Shown here piece by piece: positions 46,653-54,831 of a DNA stretch of 64,000 nucleotides. The stretch's first letter is position 1. Each line of letters opens with the position of its first letter. The notes beneath the pieces were generated by a model. The model was not told the DNA's origin, searched no databases, and worked only from the letters and a program-made list of their open reading frames with translations. Origin of the DNA: Hymenobacter qilianensis (GTDB lineage: Bacteria; Bacteroidota; Bacteroidia; Cytophagales; Hymenobacteraceae); assembly GCF_014489555.1 (NCBI RefSeq), contig NZ_CP060784.1, positions 3,720,001-3,784,000 on the forward strand. The letters are read 5' to 3'. A program made the position numbers and the translations under genes.

Positions 46653-47764
46653 CTAAAAGGAAATAGCTATGGAGGAAGTGAGATTCGCATACCCGCTGAC
46701 CAGGCGTTTGGAGGAGCGCAAAAAGGTTGGATCGGCGGCCTGGAGCGTGCGGCCTTCCAACCGAACCAACACCTGAGGGCTGGGCGCATAATCCAGATTG
46801 AGCGAGCCCCCAGCTACCAAAACATCAGAATCGGTAGGAGCCGGCGCTATGGATGCAATAATGACCCCATGAGCGGCTGCGTAGTATTCGGCTCGGGCGG
46901 CCATGGCCCAGGCATCGTTGAATTGGTAGCGCGCCAGTATTGCCGCCGTGTGCCAGGTATCGTAACCGGTGCTCTGGGGGGCTTTTTCTTGCTTGCCTAC
47001 GTCGAAAACGACCGCTAAGCTAACCTGTGAGATAGGGGTGTAGCGTAAGTAAAAATCATGAAAAAAACGAGGGCGGCGTACGGAGTCGGTAGGCTGCTCA
47101 TTGCCCAAAAAGGTGCTGGAATTCAGCAGTAGCTTGTCGTTGATTTGCCACTGAACTTGTGTGCCAAATGCTTTGCTGCGGTTGTTTTCGCGGATGTTCT
47201 GCCACCCGTTGAGTACCAAGCCGGTGAGCGTAAGTTGGGGGGCAAATTCGTAGGTGAAACGTACGCCGGCTTCGTAGTAGGGCGAGTTCTCGGCCATAAG
47301 CGAACGGGTCAGCGTCCAGTTGTCCTTACTCACGGCCGATTCAAAGCCCAGGTGTGACGTGAAAATGCCAGCGTCAATCCAGGCGTGTTCAAAAGGCCGA
47401 AACCCAGCGTAGGCCTCGTAGATATGCTTGAGAACAGGATCTTCGGCCGCGTAGTTGGCCGCTACATACGTGCCCGCATGCAGGCCAAAAGCCCCCGAAC
47501 CCGAAGGTTTTGATAGCGCACGCCCAGCAAGGCGTTATTCACCGCAAACTCGTTTTGACGGTCGTGTGAGTAGAGAAACGATGGTCGGTCGGGGGTAGGT
47601 GGTTGGGGGACATCGTAGCCATGATAAGCATCCAAGAAGCCGTAGAACGTGAGCGGATTAGGTGCTGAATGGGCTGAATCAGGAGCGGCTACTGACGTTT
47701 GAGCCAGCACCAGCTTCATAGGTAGCAGGCTCAAAAAGCCAAAGAGCAGAAGCTGAAATTTCAT
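46653..47764 (-). CDS. Outer-membrane porin, BBP2-like (apparent frameshift at 47492-47496)
   Basis: Repaired length is 370 residues. A signal peptide (MKFQLLLFGFLSLLPMKLVL, ending AQTS) is followed by a barrel: TFYGFLDAYHGYDVPQPPTP, QNEFAVNNALLGVRYQNLRV, and after the break AFGLHAGTYVAANYAAEDPV, LKHIYEAYAGFRPFEHAWID, YEAGVRFTYEFAPQLTLTGL and a final SSIAISF. The pattern matches bbp2/OmpL-like porins of Bacteroidota. As read, the frame stops after GLLACMRARM; one extra G at 47492-47496 joins the two halves. An in-frame G6 run near its 3' end (46976-46981) is intact. A 20-bp hairpin lies in its leader. Confidence 0.83.
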
Positions 47765-47834
47765 GGCGAAGCGAAGGCGCAGGATAAGCTGCGGTGGATG
47801 CAATCGAGATATAATAAAGAAGTTCTCTACGGAT

Positions 47835-47876
47835 GAATGGCTTTTCCTGCCTGAACTCAGGCAGGAAAAGCCATTC
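47835..47876. repeat. 20-bp perfect hairpin in a divergent promoter region
   Basis: GAATGGCTTTTCCTGCCTGA at 47835-47854 is exactly complementary to 47857-47876 around a two-base centre. It sits between the porin start (47764, minus) and the acyltransferase-like gene (47974, plus). It could be a 5'-leader hairpin of the porin mRNA or a protein-binding palindrome. Confidence 0.65.
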
Positions 47877-47973
47877 TGATTTTGGCTCATTCGAAACAAT
47901 GTTGCCTGGAGGAGCTAAATTTGACACCTTCGTGCTATTCCAAAAGTAGCCGCTCACTTCAATTTCTAACTCC

Positions 47974-49155
47974 TTGACTGCTCCGCTACACCTCATTGAA
48001 GTTTCGACGCCCGAGCACGCCCGCGAGTTTCGGGAGTTTCCGGTGCGCCTCTACCGCTCCGACCCCAACTACATTCGCCCTCTCGACAAGGATATTGAGC
48101 AAGTATTCGATACTAAGAAGAATAAGTATTTCCGGGCCGGCGAGCTTACGCGCTGGTTGTTGCAGAATGCTCAGAGCCAGACGATTGGGCGCGTAGCAGC
48201 CTTCATCAATAAGCGCACGGCCAAGACTTTCGAGCAGCCCACCGGCGGCATGGGATTTTTTGAGTGCATCGATGATCAGACGGCGGCCAACACGCTATTC
48301 GATGCTTGCCGCACTTGGCTCGCTGAGCGTGGCATGGAAGCCATGGACGGCCCCATCAACTTCGGCGACCGTGACCAGTGGTGGGGCCTGCTCATCGATA
48401 ATTTTGGCGCCCCGCTTTACGGGCAGAATTACAATCCACCTTACTATCGGCGGTTGCTCGAAACCTATGGCTTTCAGGTGTACTTCGAGCAGTTTACTTA
48501 CTTCCGGAAGGTAGGCGATCCGCTCACGCCAGAATATCAGGAAAAGGCACAACGGATGCTGCTGCATAACTCAAAGTATAGCTTTGAGCATCTTCGGTTA
48601 AAAGAGCTAGAGAAGTACGCCGAGGACTTTCGAATTGTGTACAACCAGGCGTGGGTGAAGCACGATGGCGTGAAAGAAATGCGCCCCGAGCAGTCGCGCA
48701 GCATTATGAATAAGTTGCGCCCCGTAATTGACGAAAAAGGCTGTTGGTTTGCGTATTACGAAGGCCAGCCAGTGGGTTTTTTTATTGCTTTGCCCGAATT
48801 GAATGAGCTTTTTCGGCACGTAAACGGCAACTTAAATTGGTGGGGCAAGCTCAAATTTGCCTACCACCGCTGGCGTGGCTCGGTGCGCACGCTCACCGGC
48901 ATCGCCTTTGGTATTGCGCCCGCGCACCAGCGCCGCGGCGTAGAAGCTGCCATGGTGCTGGCTGTTGCTAAAGTAGTGCAGGACCGCAGCAAAGTGCAGT
49001 ACGAGGACTTTGTGATGAACTGGATCGGCGACTTCAACCCCCGCATGATGGCCGTAGCCCAGCAAATCGGCGGCCGAATCTGGCGCACCCACGCAACATT
49101 CCGCTACTTGTTCGACCGCGAAAAAGAGTTTAAGCGCGCCCCAATCATTCGGTGA
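47974..49155 (+). CDS. GNAT-like acyltransferase family protein (TTG start)
   Basis: The 393-residue product starts at a TTG (47974); an in-frame stop lies 27 bases upstream and no ATG offers a better start. Features: FPVRLYRSDPNYIRPLDKDI, EAMDGPINFGDRDQWWGLLI, PPYYRRLLETYGFQVYFEQF, and a C-terminal acyl-CoA N-acyltransferase-like region with TGIAFGIAPAHQRRGVEAAM (the QRRG acetyl-CoA loop). Homologues are annotated only as GNAT-like or hypothetical proteins. Cytoplasmic. Substrate unknown. It runs toward a terminator at 49188. Confidence 0.78.
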   Translation: MTAPLHLIEVSTPEHAREFREFPVRLYRSDPNYIRPLDKDIEQVFDTKKNKYFRAGELTRWLLQNAQSQTIGRVAAFINKRTAKTFEQPTGGMGFFECIDDQTAANTLFDACRTWLAERGMEAMDGPINFGDRDQWWGLLIDNFGAPLYGQNYNPPYYRRLLETYGFQVYFEQFTYFRKVGDPLTPEYQEKAQRMLLHNSKYSFEHLRLKELEKYAEDFRIVYNQAWVKHDGVKEMRPEQSRSIMNKLRPVIDEKGCWFAYYEGQPVGFFIALPELNELFRHVNGNLNWWGKLKFAYHRWRGSVRTLTGIAFGIAPAHQRRGVEAAMVLAVAKVVQDRSKVQYEDFVMNWIGDFNPRMMAVAQQIGGRIWRTHATFRYLFDREKEFKRAPIIR

Positions 49156-49187
49156 TGTTGTGCAAAGCTTAGTTAAGATTATACAGT

Positions 49188-49222
49188 AAAAAAGCCCCCA
49201 TATCTGTTGGGGGGCTTTTTTC
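49188..49222 (+). terminator. Terminator after the acyltransferase-like gene
   Basis: AAAAAAGCCCCCATA and TTGGGGGGCTTTTTT pair across TCTG. One arm has five C and the other six G, again a one-base inequality. Confidence 0.9.
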
Positions 49223-49266
49223 GTAGGTTCATGCATTCTCCTAAAGTTCTCTCACTTTCGTCACTC

Positions 49267-50067
49267 ATGCGAGTTCTGATCCGACAGGCCGTATTCGGTT
49301 TGCTGCTGTCTGCTGCTGCCTGCCAAACCGGCTGCGCCTACGTACGCTATTTCACGCCGCTTACTCTTACCTCCAAAAACAGCCGGCCCGTGAATCACGC
49401 GCCGTGGGATGCGCTGCTGAAAAAGCACGTCGATGCGCAGGGCATGGTTAATTATACTGCTTTTCAGGCTGATAGCACGGCGCTTAATACGTATCTGGTA
49501 ACGCTCAGCGACAATGTGCCGAACAATACCTGGAGCGAACAGGAGCGCCTGGCTTACTGGCTGAATGCCTATAACGCGTTCACCATTCAGCGCGTCATCA
49601 GGGCGTATCCACTTAAAAGCATTCGGGATTTGGGCGGGAGCCTGACGCTGGTAAACACCGTTTGGGATCAGCCTTTCATCCGCCTTGGCAACGAAAAGCA
49701 TACGCTCAACGACATCGAGCAACGCATTATCCGCAAGAAGTTTGAGGAGCCGCGCATTCACTTTGCCCTGGTGTGCGCCGCCATGTCGTGCCCCAGGCTG
49801 CGCAACGAAGCCTACATAGCCTCCCGTCTCAACGAGCAGCTTGATGATCAGGCCACTAACTTTATCAACGACCCCACCAAGAACAAACTCACGCCCGCCG
49901 ACAAGCCCGAAGTTTCGAGCATCTTCAACTTCTATCCCAGAGACTTTGCTCAGGGTGACAACACCATTCAAAAGACCATAAACCGCTACGCAACGCAGAA
50001 GATTAACCCAGACGCTACACTGAGTTATTTGACCTATGACTGGTCGGTGAATGAGCAGAGGAAGTAA
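49267..50067 (+). CDS. DUF547 lipoprotein
   Basis: The 266-residue product starts MRVLIRQAVFGLLLSAAACQ with a lipobox near TGCAY. The DUF547 domain is clear: NHAPWDALLKKHVDAQGMVN, YTAFQADSTALNTYL, LSDNVPNNTWSEQERLAYWL, NAYNAFTIQRVIRAYPLKSI, FALVCAAMSCPRLRNEAY and INPDATLSYLTYDWSVN. The W-NAYNA-TI and C-x-x-x-SCP-R motifs are the family's core. Role unknown; probably a surface or periplasmic enzyme-like protein. ATG 49267 gives the lipoprotein signal directly; longer starts at 49207 and 49231 overlap the terminator. It stands alone. Confidence 0.88.
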   Translation: MRVLIRQAVFGLLLSAAACQTGCAYVRYFTPLTLTSKNSRPVNHAPWDALLKKHVDAQGMVNYTAFQADSTALNTYLVTLSDNVPNNTWSEQERLAYWLNAYNAFTIQRVIRAYPLKSIRDLGGSLTLVNTVWDQPFIRLGNEKHTLNDIEQRIIRKKFEEPRIHFALVCAAMSCPRLRNEAYIASRLNEQLDDQATNFINDPTKNKLTPADKPEVSSIFNFYPRDFAQGDNTIQKTINRYATQKINPDATLSYLTYDWSVNEQRK

Positions 50068-50402
50068 CGCCCTATCCTGTCGATCCACCATACAAAAGCC
50101 CCCAGATTTTTCTGGGGGCTTTTGTATATGTTGTGAGAGCGATTTATGAAAAATAAAGTCGAAAAACAGGTTGAAAAATAAGGTTAAAATAATGTAATGG
50201 GAAGCTGGCTAATGCCATTATACAAGCGAGTCACCTAAGAATAGGTATAATTTGTTAGTGCTCTTAAGAAGCTTTTTGGCGGCGTAAACCGGAGTAAAAA
50301 GTAACCTCAAGTGTATGTTGTCGTAGAATTAAGTAGTTACTAATAAATGCATTACATAAACCATAAATGCATTATATAAACCCGGCTTCAATATAAACCG
50401 CT
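50068..50402. other. Gap with terminator, AT-rich leader and direct repeat
   Basis: This 335-base region holds a terminator (about 50094-50125, AAAAGCCCCCAGA with TCTGGGGGCTTTT around TTTT) and, just before the DUF4136 gene, two 20-base direct repeats (50343-50382). The rest is AT-rich and probably contains the DUF4136 promoter. Confidence 0.6.
50343..50382. repeat. Two tandem 20-base direct repeats upstream of DUF4136 gene
   Basis: ATAAATGCATTACATAAACC at 50343-50362 is followed immediately by ATAAATGCATTATATAAACC at 50363-50382, differing at one base. Each copy contains the palindrome ATGCAT. They lie 20 bases before the DUF4136 start and could be tandem regulator-binding sites. Confidence 0.65.
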
Positions 50403-51020
50403 ATGAAAACTGTTCGATCAATTTTGCCCATTCTAGCTTTTGCCTTATTTGCTACGGGCTGTGCCCAACAATCCGCTGTAACCGTTGGCAGTGACCAACG
50501 CGGCGATACTAACGCCACTGCTAGAGCTGTCGTCAATACCTCCGCCTCCGCCGACGCTCCCGATTTTGATGAGTATAAGACCTACTCTTGGGCCAGCCAA
50601 ATAACCGATCCGCAAAACAGCGTTTATTTTCTCAATGATCTGCTTTTCAAGGTTATGGTACGCGATGCTGTCGAGCACGAAATGGTTAGCCGAGGCTACA
50701 CTTACCAACCTACGGGCGGCGACCTAGTGGTTAATTTCCGCACCTTCGATGAACCCGTGGAAATTACGAGCAACTCTAATCTGGGTAATACTTACTGGGC
50801 CACTACTGAGCCCTACGCCTACAATGCACAGAACAAAGTAACCCTCGATAAGGGCAGTATTCTGGTACAGATGGTGGACCGGGAAAAGGGCGTGCAAGTA
50901 TGGCAAGGCTACGCGTCTGGCCTTACCGATGGCAACCTCTTTAATAAGAATAAAGACAAGGTATACGTGGCTGTAGGTCAGATTTTTAACGAGTACAACC
51001 ATCGCGCGCCCAGCCTGTAA
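50403..51020 (+). CDS. DUF4136 lipoprotein
   Basis: The 205-residue product has a lipoprotein signal (MKTVRSILPILAFALFATGC, Cys20) and a DUF4136 domain: DFDEYKTYSWASQITDPQNS, DLLFKVMVRDAVEHEMVSRG, YTYQPTGGDLVVNFRTFDEP, GSILVQMVDREKGVQVWQGY and VGQIFNEYNHRAP. The F-x-x-YKTYSW and L-V-x-x-VDR-x-x-x-x-V-W-x-G blocks are characteristic. A periplasmic-side or outer-membrane lipoprotein of unknown function. A terminator follows at 51043. Confidence 0.92.
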   Translation: MKTVRSILPILAFALFATGCAQQSAVTVGSDQRGDTNATARAVVNTSASADAPDFDEYKTYSWASQITDPQNSVYFLNDLLFKVMVRDAVEHEMVSRGYTYQPTGGDLVVNFRTFDEPVEITSNSNLGNTYWATTEPYAYNAQNKVTLDKGSILVQMVDREKGVQVWQGYASGLTDGNLFNKNKDKVYVAVGQIFNEYNHRAPSL

Positions 51021-51042
51021 GCGCACCCATAACACTGCTAAC

Positions 51043-51070
51043 AAGCCGGAATATTTATTCCGGCTTTTTT
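51043..51070 (+). terminator. Terminator after the DUF4136 gene
   Basis: AAGCCGGAATA pairs with TATTCCGGCTT around a short TT loop, followed by a T-run. A canonical small terminator. Confidence 0.9.
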
Positions 51071-51232
51071 ATGCCGCATAATGAGGTGTAAACCCCCGGA
51101 GAATAGAACAGGCACGTAGCAGCATATTTCTTTTACTGGCTATACTGCATTTTGCGAATCTTTCTGCCGTCCGCAGATGTTTATCTTCGCATCCTATTCT
51201 TAACCTACTAGACGGCAACTGCTGCTTTTTCT

Positions 51233-53647
51233 TTGCTATTACCTTCCAATTTCGAACATAAAATAGGCTTTGCGCAGCTGCGCGAAATGCTGGATTCCTT
51301 GTGTCTGAGCGCTTTAGGTCGGCATTTTGTGGCCAAGATGCAGTTCCAGACCAAGCACGAACAGCTCCAGAAGCTGCTGCTTCAGGCCGATGAGTTCCGC
51401 GTCCTGCTCCAGTCGGGCGCCGACTTCCCCAGCCAGCACTACCACGATGTGCACCCGCACCTAGTGCGCGCCAGCATTCCCGGCGCCTACCTGGAGGTGA
51501 CGGCTTTTTTTGCCGTTAAAATGAGTCTGCGCACCATTCGGCAGGCCCTTACTTTCTTCACCCACGCTGAAGAAACGCTGTATCCAACCCTGCGCCTACT
51601 GGGCATTGGGGTGCAGGTAGACCGTAACTTGCTGCTGGCCCTGGACAAAGTAGTGGACGACGAAGGCCAGGTGCGCGATAACGCTTCACCGCTGCTCATG
51701 CAGCTCAAGCAGGAGCTGATTGCCCGCCAGGGCCAGCTACGCAAGCAGATTGCTGGCATCCTGCGCCACGCCAAAACCGAAGGCTGGATACCCGGCGACG
51801 CCGAGCCCACCATTCGGGGCGGACGCCTCGTGCTGCCCGTCATTGCCGAGCATAAGCGCCGGGTGAAAGGCTTAATTCACGACGAGTCGGCCTCGGGCCA
51901 GACGGTGTACATTGAGCCGGAAGCGGTTTTTGAGTTAAACAACGACATCAAAGACCTCGAAAATGCTTACCAGCGCGAACTGATCCGCATTCTCACCCAG
52001 CTCACTGACCAGCTGCGACCTCACATCCCGGACTTGCGCAAAGCCTATCAGTACCTGGGCTTGCTGGATTTTATTCGGGCTAAAGCCTTGTTGGCCAACC
52101 GTCTGGAAGCGTCGTTGCCGACCTTGCATCCGCGTCCGCTGATCAAGTGGCAGAAGGTGCGCCACCCATTGCTCTACCTCACGTTTCGGGAGCAGCCCAA
52201 GGAGACGCGCCGGGAGGTGGTGCCCTTAAGCATCGACCTGAATCCTGACCAGCGCATTCTGTTGATCTCGGGGCCGAACGCGGGGGGCAAATCGGTGGCC
52301 ATGAAAACTGTGGGTTTGGTGCAGTACATGCTACAATGTGGCCTGCTCATTCCGGCCGGCGACGGCTCCGAAGCGGGCGTATTCGAAGATATTTTCCTGG
52401 ATATTGGCGACGAGCAAAGCCTGGAGAATGACTTGAGTACGTATTCGTCGCATTTGCTGAATATGAAGCAGTTCCTGCTTTTTGCCGGCAAGAAAAGCCT
52501 TGTGCTCATCGACGAATTTGGTACCGGCACCGAGCCTGCCTTGGGCGGCGCCATTGCTGAAGCCGTGCTCGATCAGCTCAATCGCGCCCGCAGCTACGGC
52601 GTGATTACGACCCACTACACCAACCTGAAAAACTACGCCGAGCGCTCGCCCGGCATCGTGAACGGGGCTATGCGCTACGACCCGGAGCGTTTGCAGCCGC
52701 TGTATCGATTGGAAATTGGCAAACCGGGCTCTTCCTTTGCCATCGAAATTGCCCGTAAAATTGGCTTGCCGGCTCAACTCGTGGAGCGCGCTACCCAGCT
52801 TGTAGGCAAAGACAAAATCCGCTACGACCGTTTGCTGGAAGGTCTGGAAAAGGAAAAAGCTGACCTGGAGCTGCGCACCGCCGAAGCCGAAAAGCAGGAG
52901 CGTCGCCTCAAAAAAGCCGCCCAGGAATATCAGGACCTCAAGCGCCACCTCGAAGACACCCGCCTCGACGTATTGCGCGATGCGAAAGCCAAAGCCAAGC
53001 TGCTGCTCAAGGATACGAATCAGCAAATTGAGGCTACCATTCAGGAAATTCGCACGGCTCAGGCCGATAAGGAGCAAACCAAGCAGGCCCGCCAGAAGCT
53101 GGACGACTACGTAAAACTGGAGCTGCAAATCGAGCCCCCCAAAGCTCGCCCGACCCGCGAAACTGCCGATGCCGCCACCCTCAAGGCCGGCGACAAAGTG
53201 GCGTTAATCGGGCAGGATGGCTACGGGGAAATCATGAGCGTGAAAGGCAAAACGGCGGAGGTATCGTTTGGTGGAATGAAAACCATCGTCAAGGTTTCTC
53301 AGCTCGAGAAGCTGGGCCGCGCCGAAATCAAGGAGCGCGAGAAGAAAGCGGAGCGAAATGCCCCCCAAAGCTCCGGCATGGACATGACCGGCCGCATGGC
53401 CAACTTCAGCCCCAACCTCGACCTGCGCGGGGAGCGGGCCGAAGACGCCCTGCAAAAAGTCATGGCCTTCGTGGACGACGCGGTGATGCTCGGCATTCCT
53501 GAAATCAAGTTTGTGCACGGCCGCGGCAACGGTATTCTCCGCCAAATAACCCGCGACTACCTGCGCTCCGTGCGCTCCGTGGCCAGCGTAGCCGACGAGC
53601 ACGCCGAACGCGGCGGTGATGGGGCCACGGTGGCAGTGCTGAAGTAG
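51233..53647 (+). CDS. mutS2: Endonuclease MutS2
   Basis: The 804-residue protein has a helical clamp N-terminus (FEHKIGFAQLREMLDSLCLS), a P-loop ATPase domain (LLISGPNAGGKSVAMKTVGL near residue 345, IDEFGTGTEPALGGAIAEAV Walker B, THYTNLKNYAERSPGI), a long coiled coil (about 530-640) and a C-terminal Smr nuclease domain (LDLRGERAEDALQKVMAFVD, KFVHGRGNGILRQITRDYLR). MutS2 proteins bind branched DNA or collided ribosomes, and the Smr domain cleaves nucleic acid. It begins at TTG 51233 with MLLPSNFEHKIG, the usual family start in this group. In-frame C6 runs near 53137 and 53361 are intact. Confidence 0.95.
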   Translation: MLLPSNFEHKIGFAQLREMLDSLCLSALGRHFVAKMQFQTKHEQLQKLLLQADEFRVLLQSGADFPSQHYHDVHPHLVRASIPGAYLEVTAFFAVKMSLRTIRQALTFFTHAEETLYPTLRLLGIGVQVDRNLLLALDKVVDDEGQVRDNASPLLMQLKQELIARQGQLRKQIAGILRHAKTEGWIPGDAEPTIRGGRLVLPVIAEHKRRVKGLIHDESASGQTVYIEPEAVFELNNDIKDLENAYQRELIRILTQLTDQLRPHIPDLRKAYQYLGLLDFIRAKALLANRLEASLPTLHPRPLIKWQKVRHPLLYLTFREQPKETRREVVPLSIDLNPDQRILLISGPNAGGKSVAMKTVGLVQYMLQCGLLIPAGDGSEAGVFEDIFLDIGDEQSLENDLSTYSSHLLNMKQFLLFAGKKSLVLIDEFGTGTEPALGGAIAEAVLDQLNRARSYGVITTHYTNLKNYAERSPGIVNGAMRYDPERLQPLYRLEIGKPGSSFAIEIARKIGLPAQLVERATQLVGKDKIRYDRLLEGLEKEKADLELRTAEAEKQERRLKKAAQEYQDLKRHLEDTRLDVLRDAKAKAKLLLKDTNQQIEATIQEIRTAQADKEQTKQARQKLDDYVKLELQIEPPKARPTRETADAATLKAGDKVALIGQDGYGEIMSVKGKTAEVSFGGMKTIVKVSQLEKLGRAEIKEREKKAERNAPQSSGMDMTGRMANFSPNLDLRGERAEDALQKVMAFVDDAVMLGIPEIKFVHGRGNGILRQITRDYLRSVRSVASVADEHAERGGDGATVAVLK

Positions 53648-53655
53648 CCATCTGC

Positions 53656-53717
53656 TTATGTAAGAACGACCAGCTCCCCTCCTCCGCGGAGGAGGGGAGC
53701 TGGTCGTTCTTACATAA
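53656..53717. terminator. 62-base perfect palindrome between mutS2 and murB
   Basis: A 31-bp perfect palindrome with no loop spans 53656-53717, centred on CCTCCGCGGAGG; it includes GAACGACCAGCTCCCCTCCT and its complement. It starts nine bases past the mutS2 stop and contains the murB stop codon (53710-53712), so the last murB codons lie inside it. It should form a strong bidirectional terminator. Part of the sequence recurs at 56327. Confidence 0.88.
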
Positions 53718-54744
53718 TATTCACCTCCGGGTGCAGCTCCACGCCGAATTTCTCCCGCACCGAAGCAATAATCTCATGAGCCAGATCCCGAATATTTGCC
53801 CCCTGCGCGCCGCCGTGATTTACTAATACTAAGGCTTGATTCTCATGCACGCCGTGGGGGCCGAAGCGGCGGCCTTTCCAGCCGCACTGCTCGATCAACC
53901 AGGCAGCGGGCACTTTCACGCCGCCGGGCACGGGGTAGCCGGGCAGGTCGGGGTACTGAGCTTTCAGCTCGTCGAATCGGTGCTGGGAGAGTTCGGGGTT
54001 CTTGAAAAAGCTGCCGGCATTGCCGATTTGAGCTGGGTCGGGGAGCTTGCTGCGGCGGATGCGGATGACGGCCTCGCTCACGTCTTGGGGCGTGGGGTCA
54101 GACTCGATGCCCATATCGGCGAGGGTGGTGCGCAGGGCGCCGTAGCTGATGTTGAGCCGGTGCTGACGCTGGAGCCGCAGCACCACGCTCGTTACGATAA
54201 ACTGATTTTTAAGTGGACCCTTGAATACGCTTTCGCGGTAGCCGAAGCCGCACTCCTCGCGGGTAAACGTGCGCAGGCGGCCGGTGCTGATTTCCAGGGC
54301 TTCCAGGTGGTCGAAGGTGTCTTGCAACTCGGCCCCGTAGGCGCCGATATTCTGCAAGGGCGCCGCGCCCACCGTCCCCGGAATCAGCGACAAGTTTTCG
54401 ATGCCGCTCAGGTTTTGCTGCAAGCTGTACTGCACCATGCCGTGCCACGATTCGCCGGCGCCGGCGCGCACCAGAGCGGTGCCGGCGTCTTCATCCTGGG
54501 CAATAACTTCGAGGCCTGCTATCTCATTTTTGAGCACTACGCCGTTGAAATCCTGAGTGAAAAGCAGGTTGCTGCCGCCGCCCAGAATAAGTTTTTCGGC
54601 CTGCTGCACTTCGGGCAATGCCAGCAAAGCGCGCAATTCGTCTACGCTGCGGAAGCGGGCAAACAAGCGCGCCTTGACGTCGATGCCGAAGGTATTGTAG
54701 GGGCGGAGTGAAACGTCGTGTTCGAGAAGGGAGGCCGAAGACAT
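53710..54744 (-). CDS. murB: UDP-N-acetylenolpyruvoylglucosamine reductase
   Basis: Reduces UDP-GlcNAc-enolpyruvate to UDP-MurNAc with NADPH and FAD, a cytoplasmic step of peptidoglycan synthesis. The 344-residue product shows LRPYNTFGIDVKARLFARFR near residue 14, FAD-binding ILGGGSNLLFTQDF near 60, the SGIENLSLIPGTVGAAPLQN and GAYGAELQDTFD segment near 120, RESVFKGPLKNQFIVTSVVL, GSFFKNPELS (catalytic Ser region) and PAAWLIEQCGWKGRRFGPHG with a C-terminal Glu in LHPEVNIM. ATG 54744 was chosen. This is a type I layout with the extra loop. Its stop lies within the palindrome at 53656. Confidence 0.95.
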   Translation of the reverse strand: MSSASLLEHDVSLRPYNTFGIDVKARLFARFRSVDELRALLALPEVQQAEKLILGGGSNLLFTQDFNGVVLKNEIAGLEVIAQDEDAGTALVRAGAGESWHGMVQYSLQQNLSGIENLSLIPGTVGAAPLQNIGAYGAELQDTFDHLEALEISTGRLRTFTREECGFGYRESVFKGPLKNQFIVTSVVLRLQRQHRLNISYGALRTTLADMGIESDPTPQDVSEAVIRIRRSKLPDPAQIGNAGSFFKNPELSQHRFDELKAQYPDLPGYPVPGGVKVPAAWLIEQCGWKGRRFGPHGVHENQALVLVNHGGAQGANIRDLAHEIIASVREKFGVELHPEVNIM

Positions 54745-54831
54745 AGGGAAAGCAAAAAGGTAATGCTGCAGTAAAAGTAGCGCCGCGGCCGCGAAAAAAG
54801 CCCCCCAGCAGCGATTCACGGCCCCAAATAA

